Origin: Candidatus Poribacteria bacterium
Lineage (GTDB): Bacteria > Poribacteria > WGA-4E > WGA-3G
Direction: 5' to 3'
Assembly: GCA_003635195.1 (NCBI GenBank)
Contig: PYIY01000178.1
Span: 1 to 64,000, forward strand
DNA length: 64,000 nucleotides
The notes beneath the pieces are model-generated. The model was given only the letters and a program-made list of their open reading frames with translations, was not told the origin of the DNA and ran no database searches. How positions within the stretch are numbered: position 1 is the first letter of the stretch; the number at the start of each line of letters is the position of its first letter. This document shows positions 33,663 through 41,606 of the stretch, in pieces. The position numbers and the translations under genes are program-made.

Positions 33663-34027
33663 AACACTACAAAGCAGACATCTCCGTCCGACGCGTCGGC
33701 ATCATCACCGCACCGAAACTGCCACCTGACCACCCAAACGTCCGATTTTCAAGTTGCCTGCATCGCGAAACCTATCCAGCAGCAGACATCACGGAAGCGC
33801 GGCAAAGTGCCATAGCACTCGTGGAAAATCCCAACACCCCTGAATTCCAAAAATGCCTCGATTTCTACTTTGTTCCGTTCAAAATCCTCCAGTGGCAAGA
33901 CTGGCAAGATCCGATCGAACCGGAAGGCGAAACACAGATCCATTCCTGCGAGAGCCAGCCCTTTCTCGTAGGCGTGTTCACATGGATTGTCAAAATCCTT
34001 ATTTACGAAGTAGAAGCGGCTAATTGA
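33659..34027 (+). CDS. Hypothetical protein, 122 residues
   Basis: ATG 33659 overlaps the stop of the previous gene (ATGA), indicating coupled translation. The protein has an N-terminal strand (HYKADISVRRVGIITAPKLP), a helix and a tryptophan-rich middle (FKILQWQDWQDPIEPEGE). No family is recognised. Confidence 0.55.
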   Translation: MKHYKADISVRRVGIITAPKLPPDHPNVRFSSCLHRETYPAADITEARQSAIALVENPNTPEFQKCLDFYFVPFKILQWQDWQDPIEPEGETQIHSCESQPFLVGVFTWIVKILIYEVEAAN

Positions 34028-34233
34028 TCCCCTCCCTCACGCTGACGAGGTTTCCTAACCTCGCCTACTGACCGCCGATCCTTGACTGTTCATAATTTTT
34101 CCTCGAAATATATTGCTTATTTATTGTAAATCCGCATATCACCTTGCTGAATCCCCTTCTCTCCAGTCCCAAAAACTCTGTATACTTAGATAGAAACCGA
34201 CCCGACTGCTGACCGCTACTAAGGGAGCTACAC

Positions 34234-34539
34234 ATGGCAAAGACAATCCTCGCGACAGATCAGAAGGAAACCCCTGACGACCAAATCCTCGGCAAAGATT
34301 GGGCAGGCGAATACCAACTCCTCTGCACAACTTACGCCGCAGATGAAGTCGTCCTGCAAGTGCGACCCGGCGGAAACCCGTCTTCGTGGCACACCGCGAA
34401 ATATAACGGCAGTGATATAAAGTTTACCGCCGTCGGTGATATCTTCGATGTCAAACTCGTCAGAGACTACGAGTACCGACTTCTCACCGCAAACGCTGGA
34501 GCAGAAGTCATTATCGCAAAGCATAACATACACGGGTAG
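34234..34539 (+). CDS. Small beta-rich phage protein, 101 residues
   Basis: AAGGGAG precedes ATG 34234 by about 9 bases. The sequence is a run of short strands (YQLLCTTYAADEVVLQVRPG, IKFTAVGDIFDVKLVRDYEY, LLTANAGAEVIIAKH) of the kind seen in small tail-fibre-associated or surface-binding proteins. It begins a block that leads to the tail-fibre-like gene at 34.9 kb. A -10-like TATACT lies near 34182. Confidence 0.55.
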   Translation: MAKTILATDQKETPDDQILGKDWAGEYQLLCTTYAADEVVLQVRPGGNPSSWHTAKYNGSDIKFTAVGDIFDVKLVRDYEYRLLTANAGAEVIIAKHNIHG

Positions 34540-34550
34540 GTAGGACAGTA

Positions 34551-34766
34551 ATGATGAGTCGCTATCCCAGTTTCACGAAAATTATTTCATCTCCCCAGCA
34601 ACCGATAGTGCATCCAGCACCGGGAGAAGATTCAGAGGCATGGGTACCCCGTCAATCCGTCGTTCCGCCGACATCGGAAAATATAATTCTGTTCGCTTTG
34701 GACGGCACACTCATCGCGCTCGACGGCACACTCTTTGGAATACAGGAGGAAATCAGTGACCAGTAA
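34551..34766 (+). CDS. Hypothetical protein, 71 residues
   Basis: ATG 34551 (or 34554) lies 11 bp after the previous gene. Proline- and serine-rich N-terminal half, then IILFALDGTLIALDGTLFGI, an internally repeated ALDGTL. No family is recognised; it may be a short structural protein of the fibre block. Confidence 0.45.
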   Translation: MMSRYPSFTKIISSPQQPIVHPAPGEDSEAWVPRQSVVPPTSENIILFALDGTLIALDGTLFGIQEEISDQ

Positions 34767-34913
34767 CCAGTTTCCAGTTTCCAGTTAAAGACGCAAGCGT
34801 TACAAAGAACCTCTTTTCTTAACTGGCCACTGGTTACTGGAAGTGGAGCGTAGCGGAACGAACTGGCAACTTCTCCACTGGCAACTTCTTTACTGGTAAC
34901 TGGTAACTTTAAA
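34757..34913. repeat. Heptamer-armed palindromic repeat
   Basis: CCAGTTTCCAGTTTCCAGTTAA faces TTAACTGGCCACTGGTTACTGG around the core GACGCAAGCGTTAC, followed by more GGCAACTTCTC-type units. The first bases overlap the stop of the preceding gene. Same design as the repeats at 9.8 and 11.1 kb, but with different heptamers in the arms. Confidence 0.7.
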
Positions 34914-36047
34914 ATGAATGAACCGATAATTTTCCATGAATATGATCCGAGCGATGAAGCTGTAGGAGATCCGCTCCAGATTGCATCGGACACTGAAACA
35001 GCGGAAGGTCTCCTCTTAGGCAGAACGGCAGCAGGTATCGGTCGCGAGTTCTCAATCGAGCGGATACTGGCGCAGATCCTCGGTGCGGTGCCGTTTGCGG
35101 TGCGGACTGCGTACCGAAAGGGAACCCTTGTCTATAGCAGCGGGGATCTCTATGCCGTCACTGCAACGATCGAGGCTTCCAATACCCAGACGCTCGCGCA
35201 ACTCCTTGTCGCCGGCACGCTTGTGAAGGTTGTGGATGTCGAAGCCAAAATAGCGAATTGGGCAGAAGCAGGGGACACCACGAGAATCCCTATCGGCAAG
35301 ATACCGACCTCGATGCCTCGCGCCCTCCGAACCGCCGCACAGACCTACGCACTCATTCGGAGTCTATTGGATTACAACGACCTCCAGAACCGCCCCACGC
35401 TCCCCGTAGACACAACGCTCTGGGAAGGCGCGTACGCTGACAATACGGCGTATGGTGCGGGGGATGTTGTCCTCTATAACAATAACCTCTATATGTATAC
35501 GGAGGCGATCCCGAATGACAACACCACGAAACCCGATGCCGACACCCGCGCACAACGTATCAATACGGGTGCCGTAACCCTTCGGAACGCTGCACAGACG
35601 TATGCGTTGATTCAGGGGTTGTTAGACTATAACGACCTGCTCAATAGACCGACAATCCCGCGCTTGCGGACTGCGGCTGCGACTGCCAGACTCCTTGAGA
35701 CGCTCACAGACGCAGCACGGCTTTCCTATACTGCCTTGAAAGATACGCCCCCGGGGGTCAATATTCTCGTGCCTGCGACGCTCAATCGGAAAGATAAAAC
35801 CCAGGTTTTACCGACGAACTACACAGATTACAATACGCTACGGATCACAACGTTCAGCAGTCGGGGGAATCAAGAGGTAACGCAGGATATTGCGACTGCC
35901 CTGTTGTCCGCAATCGCAACTTTAACGAATTATGGTTCAAATGCGAATCACAGTTTCAGTTGGGTGCGGTCTACGAGAACCATCACCTACACACCTTCAC
36001 AATCTGCAAACCAATCAGGTATCATCTACTGCGATTTACACAGTTAG
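34914..36047 (+). CDS. Tail-fibre-like protein with repeated domains
   Basis: This 377-residue protein is built of repeats. NAAQTYALI(R/Q)(S/G)LLDYNDL(Q/L)NRPT occurs twice (~residues 140-165 and 220-245), with RTAAATARLLETLT a third, weaker copy; this N-R-P-T pattern is common in phage fibre trimerisation segments. Between them, TLWEGAYADNTAYGAGDVVL resembles a carbohydrate-binding CBM5/12-like motif, and an earlier YRKGTLVYSSGDLYAVT is a related unit. The C-terminus forms a strand-rich head. It probably takes part in host binding. The start at 34914 has only a weak ribosome binding site. Confidence 0.6.
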   Translation: MNEPIIFHEYDPSDEAVGDPLQIASDTETAEGLLLGRTAAGIGREFSIERILAQILGAVPFAVRTAYRKGTLVYSSGDLYAVTATIEASNTQTLAQLLVAGTLVKVVDVEAKIANWAEAGDTTRIPIGKIPTSMPRALRTAAQTYALIRSLLDYNDLQNRPTLPVDTTLWEGAYADNTAYGAGDVVLYNNNLYMYTEAIPNDNTTKPDADTRAQRINTGAVTLRNAAQTYALIQGLLDYNDLLNRPTIPRLRTAAATARLLETLTDAARLSYTALKDTPPGVNILVPATLNRKDKTQVLPTNYTDYNTLRITTFSSRGNQEVTQDIATALLSAIATLTNYGSNANHSFSWVRSTRTITYTPSQSANQSGIIYCDLHS

Positions 36048-36056
36048 GGGAAAAAA

Positions 36057-36505
36057 TGAAAAAACCACGCTACTGGGATGTCAGACGACTTGTTAAAGAG
36101 AGCGAACGCGAATTCACAGCGCAGGAAGTTGTAGATGCACTGAATGCCTCGTTGCTGTCAGACCTTCAAGATGTACCGCTTGATGGTAGATATTGGGGTG
36201 CCTCCGAAGCGGCATGGCGCGGAATGTTGGCATACACCGGCGTAGACCGAAAACGCTACATCAAGGATAGGTTCGATTGCGATAACTTCGCAGTCCTGTT
36301 CGCAGGACGCGTCGCCGATAAGTTCGGTATCAACGGTGTCGGCATTGTCATCGATTACTCCGGCGGACATGCTTACTGCGCGATCCTCATCGTGGACGAG
36401 AACGGTAATCTTTCTATCGGGATCATCGAGCCACAGAACGACCAGTTCGTTCTTAAAACCGAAGGCATGTATTCAGCCAAATTCGGATTCATCTTTTTAC
36501 CATGA
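36057..36505 (+). CDS. MOA-type (agglutinin C-terminal domain-like) cysteine peptidase homologue
   Basis: This 149-residue protein starts at ATG 36057 after AGGGGA. The central signature is RFDCDNFAVLFAGRVADKFG with a candidate catalytic cysteine in DCD, and later DYSGGHAYCAILIVDENGN with the histidine in GHAYC, then IIEPQNDQF. This is the arrangement of 'lectin MOA-related' phage and bacterial proteins, a papain-like fold. It might cut peptidoglycan or a host protein; the substrate is unknown. It lies after the fibre gene and its stop overlaps the next gene (ATGA). Confidence 0.65.
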
Positions 36506-36645
36506 AATTTCTCAATGACCTGTGGCAACTCAAAAAAGCAGAACTCGCATTCATGGCGGAACACTGGGGCATCTACCTCGTCCTCGGTATCAGCTTTATC
36601 TCGCTGTGCGTCTACGTCCATTTCTCCACGAAGGACAAAAAATGA
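36502..36645 (+). CDS. Small single-span membrane protein, 47 residues
   Basis: ATG 36502 overlaps the preceding stop (ATGA). The product has a charged N-terminus, one hydrophobic helix (HWGIYLVLGISFISLCVYVH) and a lysine-rich end (FSTKDKK). Size, topology and the peptidase gene just upstream fit a small holin or lysis regulator, but this is a guess. Its stop overlaps the next start. Confidence 0.55.
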   Translation: MKFLNDLWQLKKAELAFMAEHWGIYLVLGISFISLCVYVHFSTKDKK

Positions 36646-36752
36646 ATTATAGGTATAGACGCGCACAGCAACGCAATTGGGAGATTGAGACCCACCAGTG
36701 GTTCTTACTTTTTATAGAATTTTTCTGGAGACTCCAGGATAAAAAATCATGA
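36642..36752 (+). CDS. Small protein, 36 residues
   Basis: ATG 36642 overlaps the stop of the membrane-protein gene, and its own stop overlaps the following ATG 36749, so it lies in a chain of four coupled genes. The sequence is basic at the start (MNYRYRRAQQRN) and aromatic in the middle (HQWFLLFIEFFWRL), like an amphipathic membrane-surface peptide. The chain of overlaps is the main evidence. Confidence 0.45.
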   Translation: MNYRYRRAQQRNWEIETHQWFLLFIEFFWRLQDKKS

Positions 36753-36961
36753 AAGTCACCGTTCACGATATAATCGTCAATTGCCCCACACACGGCGAAG
36801 TTCCATACACAGCAACTTCCAATTGGGGACACGAGGCGGTCACCGTGTACTGTCCACGTTGCGAAGAAGAGGCACGCGAACAACACAAGCACCCCAATTC
36901 ACCGTATCCACTCCAAGGCACATCGCCATCGATTATTGAGGCGTGCAACCGCGGTGACTGA
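36749..36961 (+). CDS. Small zinc-ribbon protein, 70 residues
   Basis: Two metal-binding pairs are visible: CPTHG at residues 12-16 and CPRCEEE at 35-41, a zinc-ribbon arrangement. The start overlaps the preceding stop (ATGA). It is the last of four overlapping genes from 36057. Function unknown, possibly DNA- or RNA-binding. Confidence 0.6.
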   Translation: MKVTVHDIIVNCPTHGEVPYTATSNWGHEAVTVYCPRCEEEAREQHKHPNSPYPLQGTSPSIIEACNRGD

Positions 36962-37033
36962 GGATAGCAGACACCAGCAGTCTGCCGGTTTGTGCTAATA
37001 AAAAATGCCAAGAAAGGCATCGTCAATTAACGA

Positions 37034-37949
37034 GTGCGCTCTAACAAAACAGACTGGAATGCAGGTTAGATTCCTGCTACGGTAGGCTAACACCGTATCC
37101 CTCACCCTAACAGCGTTGCTGGAAACGGTAGGGTTGGAAGCAAGGGGACAAAGGCGAAGAAAAGGGATAGGCAAACTTTACTGGGGAAACGCAGTAAAGA
37201 CCCCAAGTAAACGTCAGGGAATCACTCACACGGGTAAACGAAAGTTGAATGCTTGAGGAAACCTCATAAGGACGAACGCAAAGCCTTGAAAAATTGCGGT
37301 AATACAAACGTTGTTATTCGTTAGAACAACGTAATGGACATCTCATTTTATAGGGGCATTGTCCGATTAGCCTAATGTATTACAAAGGGAGATTAGGTCT
37401 CCCACACTGGGGTATAGAGCAACCCTAAATGAGTTTATGAAGTCTGGTCTGTGGAAGTTAGAGAGAACCTAATAAATCTCAAAACGCTGTAATTCGTGCG
37501 AATACCGCTTCTTAGACGTTTCTGAGATTTTAGGGTTGAGGAGAACGTATAAGCGTTTATGCCAAACGCAAAGCACGTTCAGATTAGACTTTGGACGACG
37601 CCACTGCTATCAGCAGTAAGGAGCAAAACGTGGTAACACGAGCAACTACAGCAAACGTTTTCAACGCAGACGCTATCAGGGAATGCGAGGCATACGTTCT
37701 AAATATGCAGAGGCACTTGGACAAAGCGGTTGCTAACAACGACCTAAAGGGTAAACAGACCATATTTTGCCACGAGCAGACGGGGCAATGATAAATACAG
37801 CAACCTACGTTTATTGCATACCGAATGCCACACGTAAACAGCAAAATAGATAGTTGTTGTTATTCTATATGGGAAAGCCGTGTGCGGTGAAAGTCGCACG
37901 CACGGTTTGGTGAGGGGTGCGGAGTGGTGACACTTCGTGCCTACTCTAC
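37034..37949 (+). mobile_element. Internally deleted group II intron (916 bp)
   Basis: The 5' end is GTGCGCTCTAAC (canonical GUGYG) at 37034 and the 3' end is CTACTCTAC at 37949. Domain V (GCCGTGTGCGGTGAAAGTCG with its complementary CGCACGGTTTGG, about 37873-37910) is intact and nearly identical to that of the full intron at 54.7-57.2 kb. Most of the intron-encoded protein is missing. The intron lies just before the ribosome binding site of the gene at 37963. It could still splice, helped by the protein of the other intron. Confidence 0.8.
37630..37836 (+). pseudogene. Remnant of the group II intron reverse transcriptase
   Basis: A GTG at 37630 (AAGGAG upstream) opens a frame VVTRATTANVFNADAIRECE and QRHLDKAVANNDLKG that aligns with the N-terminus of the intact protein at 54.8 kb (IRNCE, QRRMDKAVADND). 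It then joins directly, after a stop at 37791, to YSNLRLLHTECH, the C-terminal HNH part of the same protein. About 500 residues between are gone, including the whole YADD catalytic core. Confidence 0.75.
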
Positions 37950-37962
37950 AGGGGGTAACATC

Positions 37963-38604
37963 ATGGCGAAAGAAAGGGTCTCCAGCGACATCGACAGGAA
38001 ATTGCGCATAGAAGCCGACAAAAAAGCAAATGAACTTGGTATCTCAAGAGCGAAACTCATTGAGATTTCCCTCGAATCCGAACTCGGACGCTTCAACGTC
38101 CATAAAGAGAACAAGCGGCTCACTGAACGCGTAAAGACTTCCGAACAGGACATAGCAGAACTCCAGCATCAACTCACCACTGCTGAAACGGAACATAAAG
38201 ACACCCGTGATCGCCTTGAACATGAGAAAACCGCATTGCGCGATGAGTTGAAAGCCGAAAAAGTCGAAAGCGATCGTCGTTGGAGCGAAAACCAAAAACT
38301 CATCGGGCAGCGTGATGTATTTGAGGAACGCGCCAAATCACTGGAAAAGGAACGCGATAAATTCAAAGCGAATCTCAAGCAGATAGCTTCGCATCTTGGC
38401 GTGCCGGATACCGTCAAACACTGCAAGCAGCGGATAGATGAACTCCAGGCGTCTATCGAGGACAAGAAAAGGGAACGCAATCACTTCAAAGCACAAGCAG
38501 AAGAAGCCCAATCGAAACTCAACGTCTGTGACACGAAACTTACGCTCCTCTTGACGCGGACTTGGTGGGAACGACTTTGGAATGTTTTGCCGTGGATAGA
38601 ATAA
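37963..38604 (+). CDS. Ribbon-helix-helix-like N-terminus plus long coiled coil
   Basis: This 213-residue protein starts at ATG 37963 after AGGGGGT. Residues 1-45 (ERVSSDIDRKLRIEADKKAN, ISRAKLIEISLES) resemble a ribbon-helix-helix DNA-binding domain. Residues ~50-190 are continuous coiled coil with many E, K and Q residues. The C-terminus is aromatic (LTRTWWERLWNVLPWIE) and could dock on a membrane or partner. The layout is like KfrA-type plasmid proteins that help partition, but the match is only general. The group II intron sits immediately upstream and may affect its expression. Confidence 0.6.
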   Translation: MAKERVSSDIDRKLRIEADKKANELGISRAKLIEISLESELGRFNVHKENKRLTERVKTSEQDIAELQHQLTTAETEHKDTRDRLEHEKTALRDELKAEKVESDRRWSENQKLIGQRDVFEERAKSLEKERDKFKANLKQIASHLGVPDTVKHCKQRIDELQASIEDKKRERNHFKAQAEEAQSKLNVCDTKLTLLLTRTWWERLWNVLPWIE

Positions 38605-38609
38605 CGACA

Positions 38610-38861
38610 ATGCTCTATTTTCGATACACCTACAATCGCCACAATCGCAAGGGGCAACTCATCAAGGATCGCACGGGTACCATCTCCGGTCATACTCTCA
38701 AAGCGGTGAAGCACGTCCTCGTCAAACGGTTCCGCCTTCAGGGGACCGGCGGCAGTTGGACATGCCTTCCCAACGGCACGCATAAACGCTCACATCGATG
38801 CATAATTACAGGAGAGCGGCACTGTCTCACCCTCACCCCTATGCCCGAACCATCGGGTTGA
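38610..38861 (+). CDS. Hypothetical basic protein, 83 residues
   Basis: Starts at ATG 38610, five bases after the preceding stop. A short strand (LYFRYTYNRHNRKGQLIKDR), then basic residues and two cysteines (SWTCLPNG, RCIITGERHC). Probably co-transcribed with the coiled-coil gene. No family is recognised. Confidence 0.45.
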   Translation: MLYFRYTYNRHNRKGQLIKDRTGTISGHTLKAVKHVLVKRFRLQGTGGSWTCLPNGTHKRSHRCIITGERHCLTLTPMPEPSG

Positions 38862-38985
38862 TATGCGAAAAGATAGGACAAGTAATAAGCGCGAAAACTT
38901 TCAGTTCAGGACGCGCGTTTTTGGGGGATTCTCCTCACAATTTGCCCTATTTCTTACCAAATTCCACGGACCTCACTGAAAAAAA

Positions 38986-39020
38986 TGCCGAATTTCACAA
39001 AAAAATCGTTAAATTCGGCA
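38986..39020. terminator. Hairpin terminator
   Basis: TGCCGAATTT (38986-38995) pairs perfectly with 39011-39020 and is followed by an A-run (plus strand), preceded by an A-run too (T-run on the minus strand). It separates the 38-kb genes from the promoter of the regulator gene at 39.1 kb. Confidence 0.65.
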
Positions 39021-39048
39021 AAAAAGTGCATTTTTCTGCCATTTTAAT

Positions 39049-39077
39049 TTGACTTTTACTTATATTTATGATACAAT
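39049..39077 (+). promoter_or_regulatory. Sigma-70-type promoter of the XRE regulator gene
   Basis: TTGACT (39049-39054), 17-bp spacer, TACAAT (39072-39077). It lies 60 bp before the regulator's start codon, close to consensus. Confidence 0.75.
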
Positions 39078-39139
39078 TATATACAAGTCAATGGGAGGTG
39101 CGGATACATCTCCCCGGTAGCGATATAGGAGGATTCGAC

Positions 39140-39370
39140 TTGAGAATAGGTAGACCGAGAAAGGATCCTGAAGCGATCTTAAGGTTTTCTGAAAACCTCA
39201 ACAGAGAGATTGCCAAAAGCGACCTAACACAAGTTGAAATCGCCTCAAAACTCGGAATACGACAATCAGCAGTTTCCCAGTGGTGTACCGGAGTCAACAT
39301 GCCGAACCGGCGAAATCTATACAAGCTCACATCACTGCTGAATACAACCGTTGAGAAACTGACTGAATAA
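39140..39370 (+). CDS. XRE-family helix-turn-helix regulator (TTG start)
   Basis: I start this 76-residue protein at TTG 39140, because AGGAGG lies seven bases upstream. It begins LRIGRPRKDPEAI, with a GRPRK stretch like an AT-hook, then a lambda-repressor-type helix-turn-helix (SDLTQVEIASKLGIRQSAVS, QWCTGVNMPNRRNLYKLTSL). It has its own promoter and a terminator right after, so it is a single-gene unit. A repressor of phage or plasmid functions is likely. A longer frame from 39068 has no ribosome binding site. Confidence 0.8.
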   Translation: MRIGRPRKDPEAILRFSENLNREIAKSDLTQVEIASKLGIRQSAVSQWCTGVNMPNRRNLYKLTSLLNTTVEKLTE

Positions 39371-39377
39371 AGGAAAA

Positions 39378-39399
39378 GGGCAGTGCGCCAACACTGCCC
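39378..39399 (+). terminator. Rho-independent-type hairpin after the regulator
   Basis: GGGCAGTG and CACTGCCC pair over 8 bp around the loop CGCCAA. The same loop occurs in a sister terminator at 40341-40360. Confidence 0.75.
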
Positions 39400-39495
39400 T
39401 CATTGCAAACGCAACTATCCAGGTTATGTCAAGTTTATGTTCGCGCTTTTTAGTGTAACATCTGCTTGACAGCTCTGTCAAGGAGAATGTTAACG

Positions 39496-39996
39496 ATGAC
39501 CACAATTAAGGGTTTAGCCCTCCAACGCACCGAAGGCAACGTCTTTGTAAATGTTACACACCCCAAGGCGCATCTCCGTCCTGACCCCTACTTCCAGACA
39601 TGGACACGGATCGCTAAGGAAGTCGTTGCTGACGTTCCCACCCACATTCAACCCCTCACGGCGACTATCGGCGGCTTTAATGAATCATGGCGCGAAAACC
39701 GACAACGCCTGCTTGACTATCTGCGCGACGATCTCACGCTCTCGGATGGCGTTATTCTGCATGAATTAGGCAGGGCAATTGAAACCGAATATGCCGCTCG
39801 TGTCGAGATGACGACTACCGAATGGCGATCACTAACAGTCGATCTGCGGACCCCTAATTACTTCCACGTCGCGTGGATGCACACGTTGAGAACTCGTCTT
39901 AGCTACAAGTATCAAGACCACCGAACGCCCAGAACCGACCTGAAGGAATTGCTAATGCAGGTGAACGCCATTATGGGCGAAGGGAGGGCAGCATAA
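39496..39996 (+). CDS. Hypothetical protein, 166 residues
   Basis: ATG 39496 lies ten bases after AAGGAG; ATG 39487 is too close to it. The protein is soluble, rich in tryptophan and arginine, with helical segments (FQTWTRIAKEVVADVPTHIQ, SWRENRQRLLDYLRDDLTLS, TDLKELLMQVNAIMGEG). No family is recognised. The next gene begins two bases after its stop. Confidence 0.6.
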   Translation: MTTIKGLALQRTEGNVFVNVTHPKAHLRPDPYFQTWTRIAKEVVADVPTHIQPLTATIGGFNESWRENRQRLLDYLRDDLTLSDGVILHELGRAIETEYAARVEMTTTEWRSLTVDLRTPNYFHVAWMHTLRTRLSYKYQDHRTPRTDLKELLMQVNAIMGEGRAA

Positions 39997-39997
39997 G

Positions 39998-40300
39998 TTG
40001 AAATTCAAACGAACGACGATCACCCTCAACGACAAGGAAACCCAAGGCTACAGTGTAGAAGGATTAGACAACAGTGTCTTCAGAGGCTTACGGGTTGTCT
40101 TGGTCAAAGAAGGTCAGAGATGGAGTGCCTACGAAGCGACAACCGGGCATTCGATAACACCATCGAGTTGGCCAGGCAGCTACAGCAACAAAACCCGTGA
40201 AGGGATCCTACGGATTGTGTCTAAACACCTATCCAACATCCCGGAATCCGGGTGGACTCGGGTTCAAGAGCAATTGGACTATCAACTGAGAGGGCGATGA
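39998..40300 (+). CDS. Hypothetical protein, 100 residues (TTG start)
   Basis: TTG 39998 has GGGAGG 10 bases upstream, inside the end of the previous gene. A beta-rich first half (KFKRTTITLNDKETQGYSVE, FRGLRVVLVKEGQRWSAYEA) and a helical end (REGILRIVSKHLSNIPESGW). No family is recognised. A terminator follows at 40341. Confidence 0.55.
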   Translation: MKFKRTTITLNDKETQGYSVEGLDNSVFRGLRVVLVKEGQRWSAYEATTGHSITPSSWPGSYSNKTREGILRIVSKHLSNIPESGWTRVQEQLDYQLRGR

Positions 40301-40340
40301 GAATTTTAGCATCAACCCAAGACGGAGTTAAAAGAGAAAA

Positions 40341-40360
40341 GGCGGTGCGCCAACACCGCC
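40341..40360 (+). terminator. Rho-independent-type hairpin
   Basis: GGCGGTG and CACCGCC pair over 7 bp around the loop CGCCAA, the same loop as the terminator at 39378. It ends the two-gene unit from 39496. Confidence 0.75.
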
Positions 40361-40444
40361 CGTGACAACAAATCAACCCTAACGCCAATTAAGGAGGACT
40401 GTGCCTGTTGCATATTATACCGCAATGGCGCAGATAAGTCAAAA

Positions 40445-40636
40445 ATGCGGAAACTTCACATCAAACGCATCCCCGGCAGTTCACTCATTGAACCTGCCAA
40501 CCGACCGACCGAAACATTCGTAGGGGCGAGGTCCTCTCGCCTGTCCACCAAAAACACTATGCTTGAAACTATTGGCGAGATCGTCTGCCTCATCGCGAGC
40601 GGCATTGTCGGTTGGATCATATATGTGGTCCTTTAG
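40445..40636 (+). CDS. Doubtful small ORF with C-terminal membrane segment
   Basis: The 63-codon frame from ATG 40445 reads through a copy of the dispersed GTAGGGGCGAGG palindrome at 40520-40545. Only the last 25 codons (from ATG 40559: MLETIGEIVCLIASGIVGWI, then IYVVL) look like a real protein, a one-span membrane peptide. No good ribosome binding site is seen for either start. Confidence 0.3.
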   Translation: MRKLHIKRIPGSSLIEPANRPTETFVGARSSRLSTKNTMLETIGEIVCLIASGIVGWIIYVVL

Positions 40637-40648
40637 GAGGATTTCTCA

Positions 40649-40861
40649 ATGGAAACTCAGAAACAGCAATGTTGTGTCCGCGAATGCGACTCCCGCGATA
40701 CACACGAACACCGAGGTGTAGGAACAGATAACCTTGGCAGATCAATGACCTTCGTTGTCCAACTCTGCGAGCCGTGCAAGGACGGGATCCTGTCAAAGAA
40801 GGTCCACTACACCTTCCGTCAAGCTGACAGTCTCGTTTTTGTGCGCGAACTCTACCCTTAA
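40649..40861 (+). CDS. Small zinc-finger-like protein, 70 residues
   Basis: AGGAGG lies about ten bases before ATG 40649. Cysteine/histidine pairs are visible: CCVRECDSRDTHEHRG near the start and LCEPCKDGI in the middle, then a strand KKVHYTFRQADSLVFVRELY. A C-terminal fragment of a second copy lies downstream of iscB at 43059-43160. Function unknown. Confidence 0.6.
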   Translation: METQKQQCCVRECDSRDTHEHRGVGTDNLGRSMTFVVQLCEPCKDGILSKKVHYTFRQADSLVFVRELYP

Positions 40862-40862
40862 T

Positions 40863-40899
40863 AAGGACGGGGACGAGCAATCGTCCCCAAAACATCATG
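40863..40899 (+). promoter_or_regulatory. Hairpin between Shine-Dalgarno and start codon (1)
   Basis: AAGGA (40863-40867), then a perfect 8-bp hairpin GGGGACGA-GCAA-TCGTCCCC (40869-40888), then ATG 40897. The GCAA loop is a GNRA tetraloop. Folding brings the ribosome binding site to about ten bases from the start codon. Confidence 0.7.
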
Positions 40900-41241
40900 A
40901 GAATCAGAAACTTAACCCGCACTGGTATCATCTTGGCACTCGGAACGGAACGCCTATACCTCGAACCGACCCGCACACCTGCTATCGTGCGATGGACGCA
41001 AAAAAGGATTGGAGACCGACACATTGAATTCGGCACTTCCTACCAATGCTTGCAAGTCCCTATCCTCGAAGAGATTGCACACGTTGAAGGGATACCCGAT
41101 CCAGAACCCTTCACCCTTTTTCTCGTAGATCATCACGTTTTCAGCAACTGCGATCGTCCAGACGTGTTCACCTTCAGCGACGAGAAAGACGATGGCAACG
41201 GGAATGTAGTGATTTCATATCTGATTGGAGGAAAAGCATGA
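40897..41241 (+). CDS. Hypothetical protein, paralogue A
   Basis: This 114-residue protein is about 80-85% identical to the one at 45480-45818: shared MRIRNLTRTGIILALGTERL, EIAHVEGIPDPEPFTLFLVD and NCDRPDVF segments. It looks like a compact alpha/beta domain with a cluster of acidic residues at the end. No family is recognised. It starts after a hairpin that separates the ribosome binding site from ATG 40897. The iscB element lies just downstream, between the two paralogues. Confidence 0.65.
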   Translation: MRIRNLTRTGIILALGTERLYLEPTRTPAIVRWTQKRIGDRHIEFGTSYQCLQVPILEEIAHVEGIPDPEPFTLFLVDHHVFSNCDRPDVFTFSDEKDDGNGNVVISYLIGGKA

Positions 41242-41270
41242 TGAAAACACTGTTCATCGCTTGAGCGTGC

Positions 41271-41606
41271 TTGCGTTGAAACCTGATGTGTAAAGTCAAG
41301 CGTCATCAAGCGTGAGACTTCTGAGTTTGCAGTCGATCGTCAGTTGTGTAAAATCATACTGCACATCGACTGCAGTTTCAACGCAAAGCATCTCAAGTGA
41401 TGTCAAGACAAGCCTCATTTTTTGAGGTTGTGAAATTAAGCATTAAATCCGTTATCTATGTGATCACACCGTTGTTGGGTGCATAAGCCAGCCTGACGCG
41501 CTGTGGCAGGGAAGCAGATCGCTTTACAAAACGCGAGACAACCCTGTGTAAAAAGCATTTTTAACACTGTCGAGGCTTACATTACCACCTTTATGGTGAG
41601 GACATT
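41271..41606 (+). ncRNA. Omega RNA (HEARO-type) upstream of iscB
   Basis: IscB proteins use an RNA encoded directly before the gene. Here TTGCGTTGAAAC (41271-41282) pairs with GTTTCAACGCAA (41375-41386) over 12 bp, and inside it TGCAGTCGAT (41328-41337) with ATCGACTGCA (41365-41374) over 10 bp. The segment GCATAAGCCAGCCTG...CTGTGGCAGGG near 41480-41512 matches my memory of the conserved HEARO core. A small CACC/GGTG hairpin lies just before the ATG. In this family the guide is read from flanking DNA at the RNA's 5' end. Confidence 0.65.
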
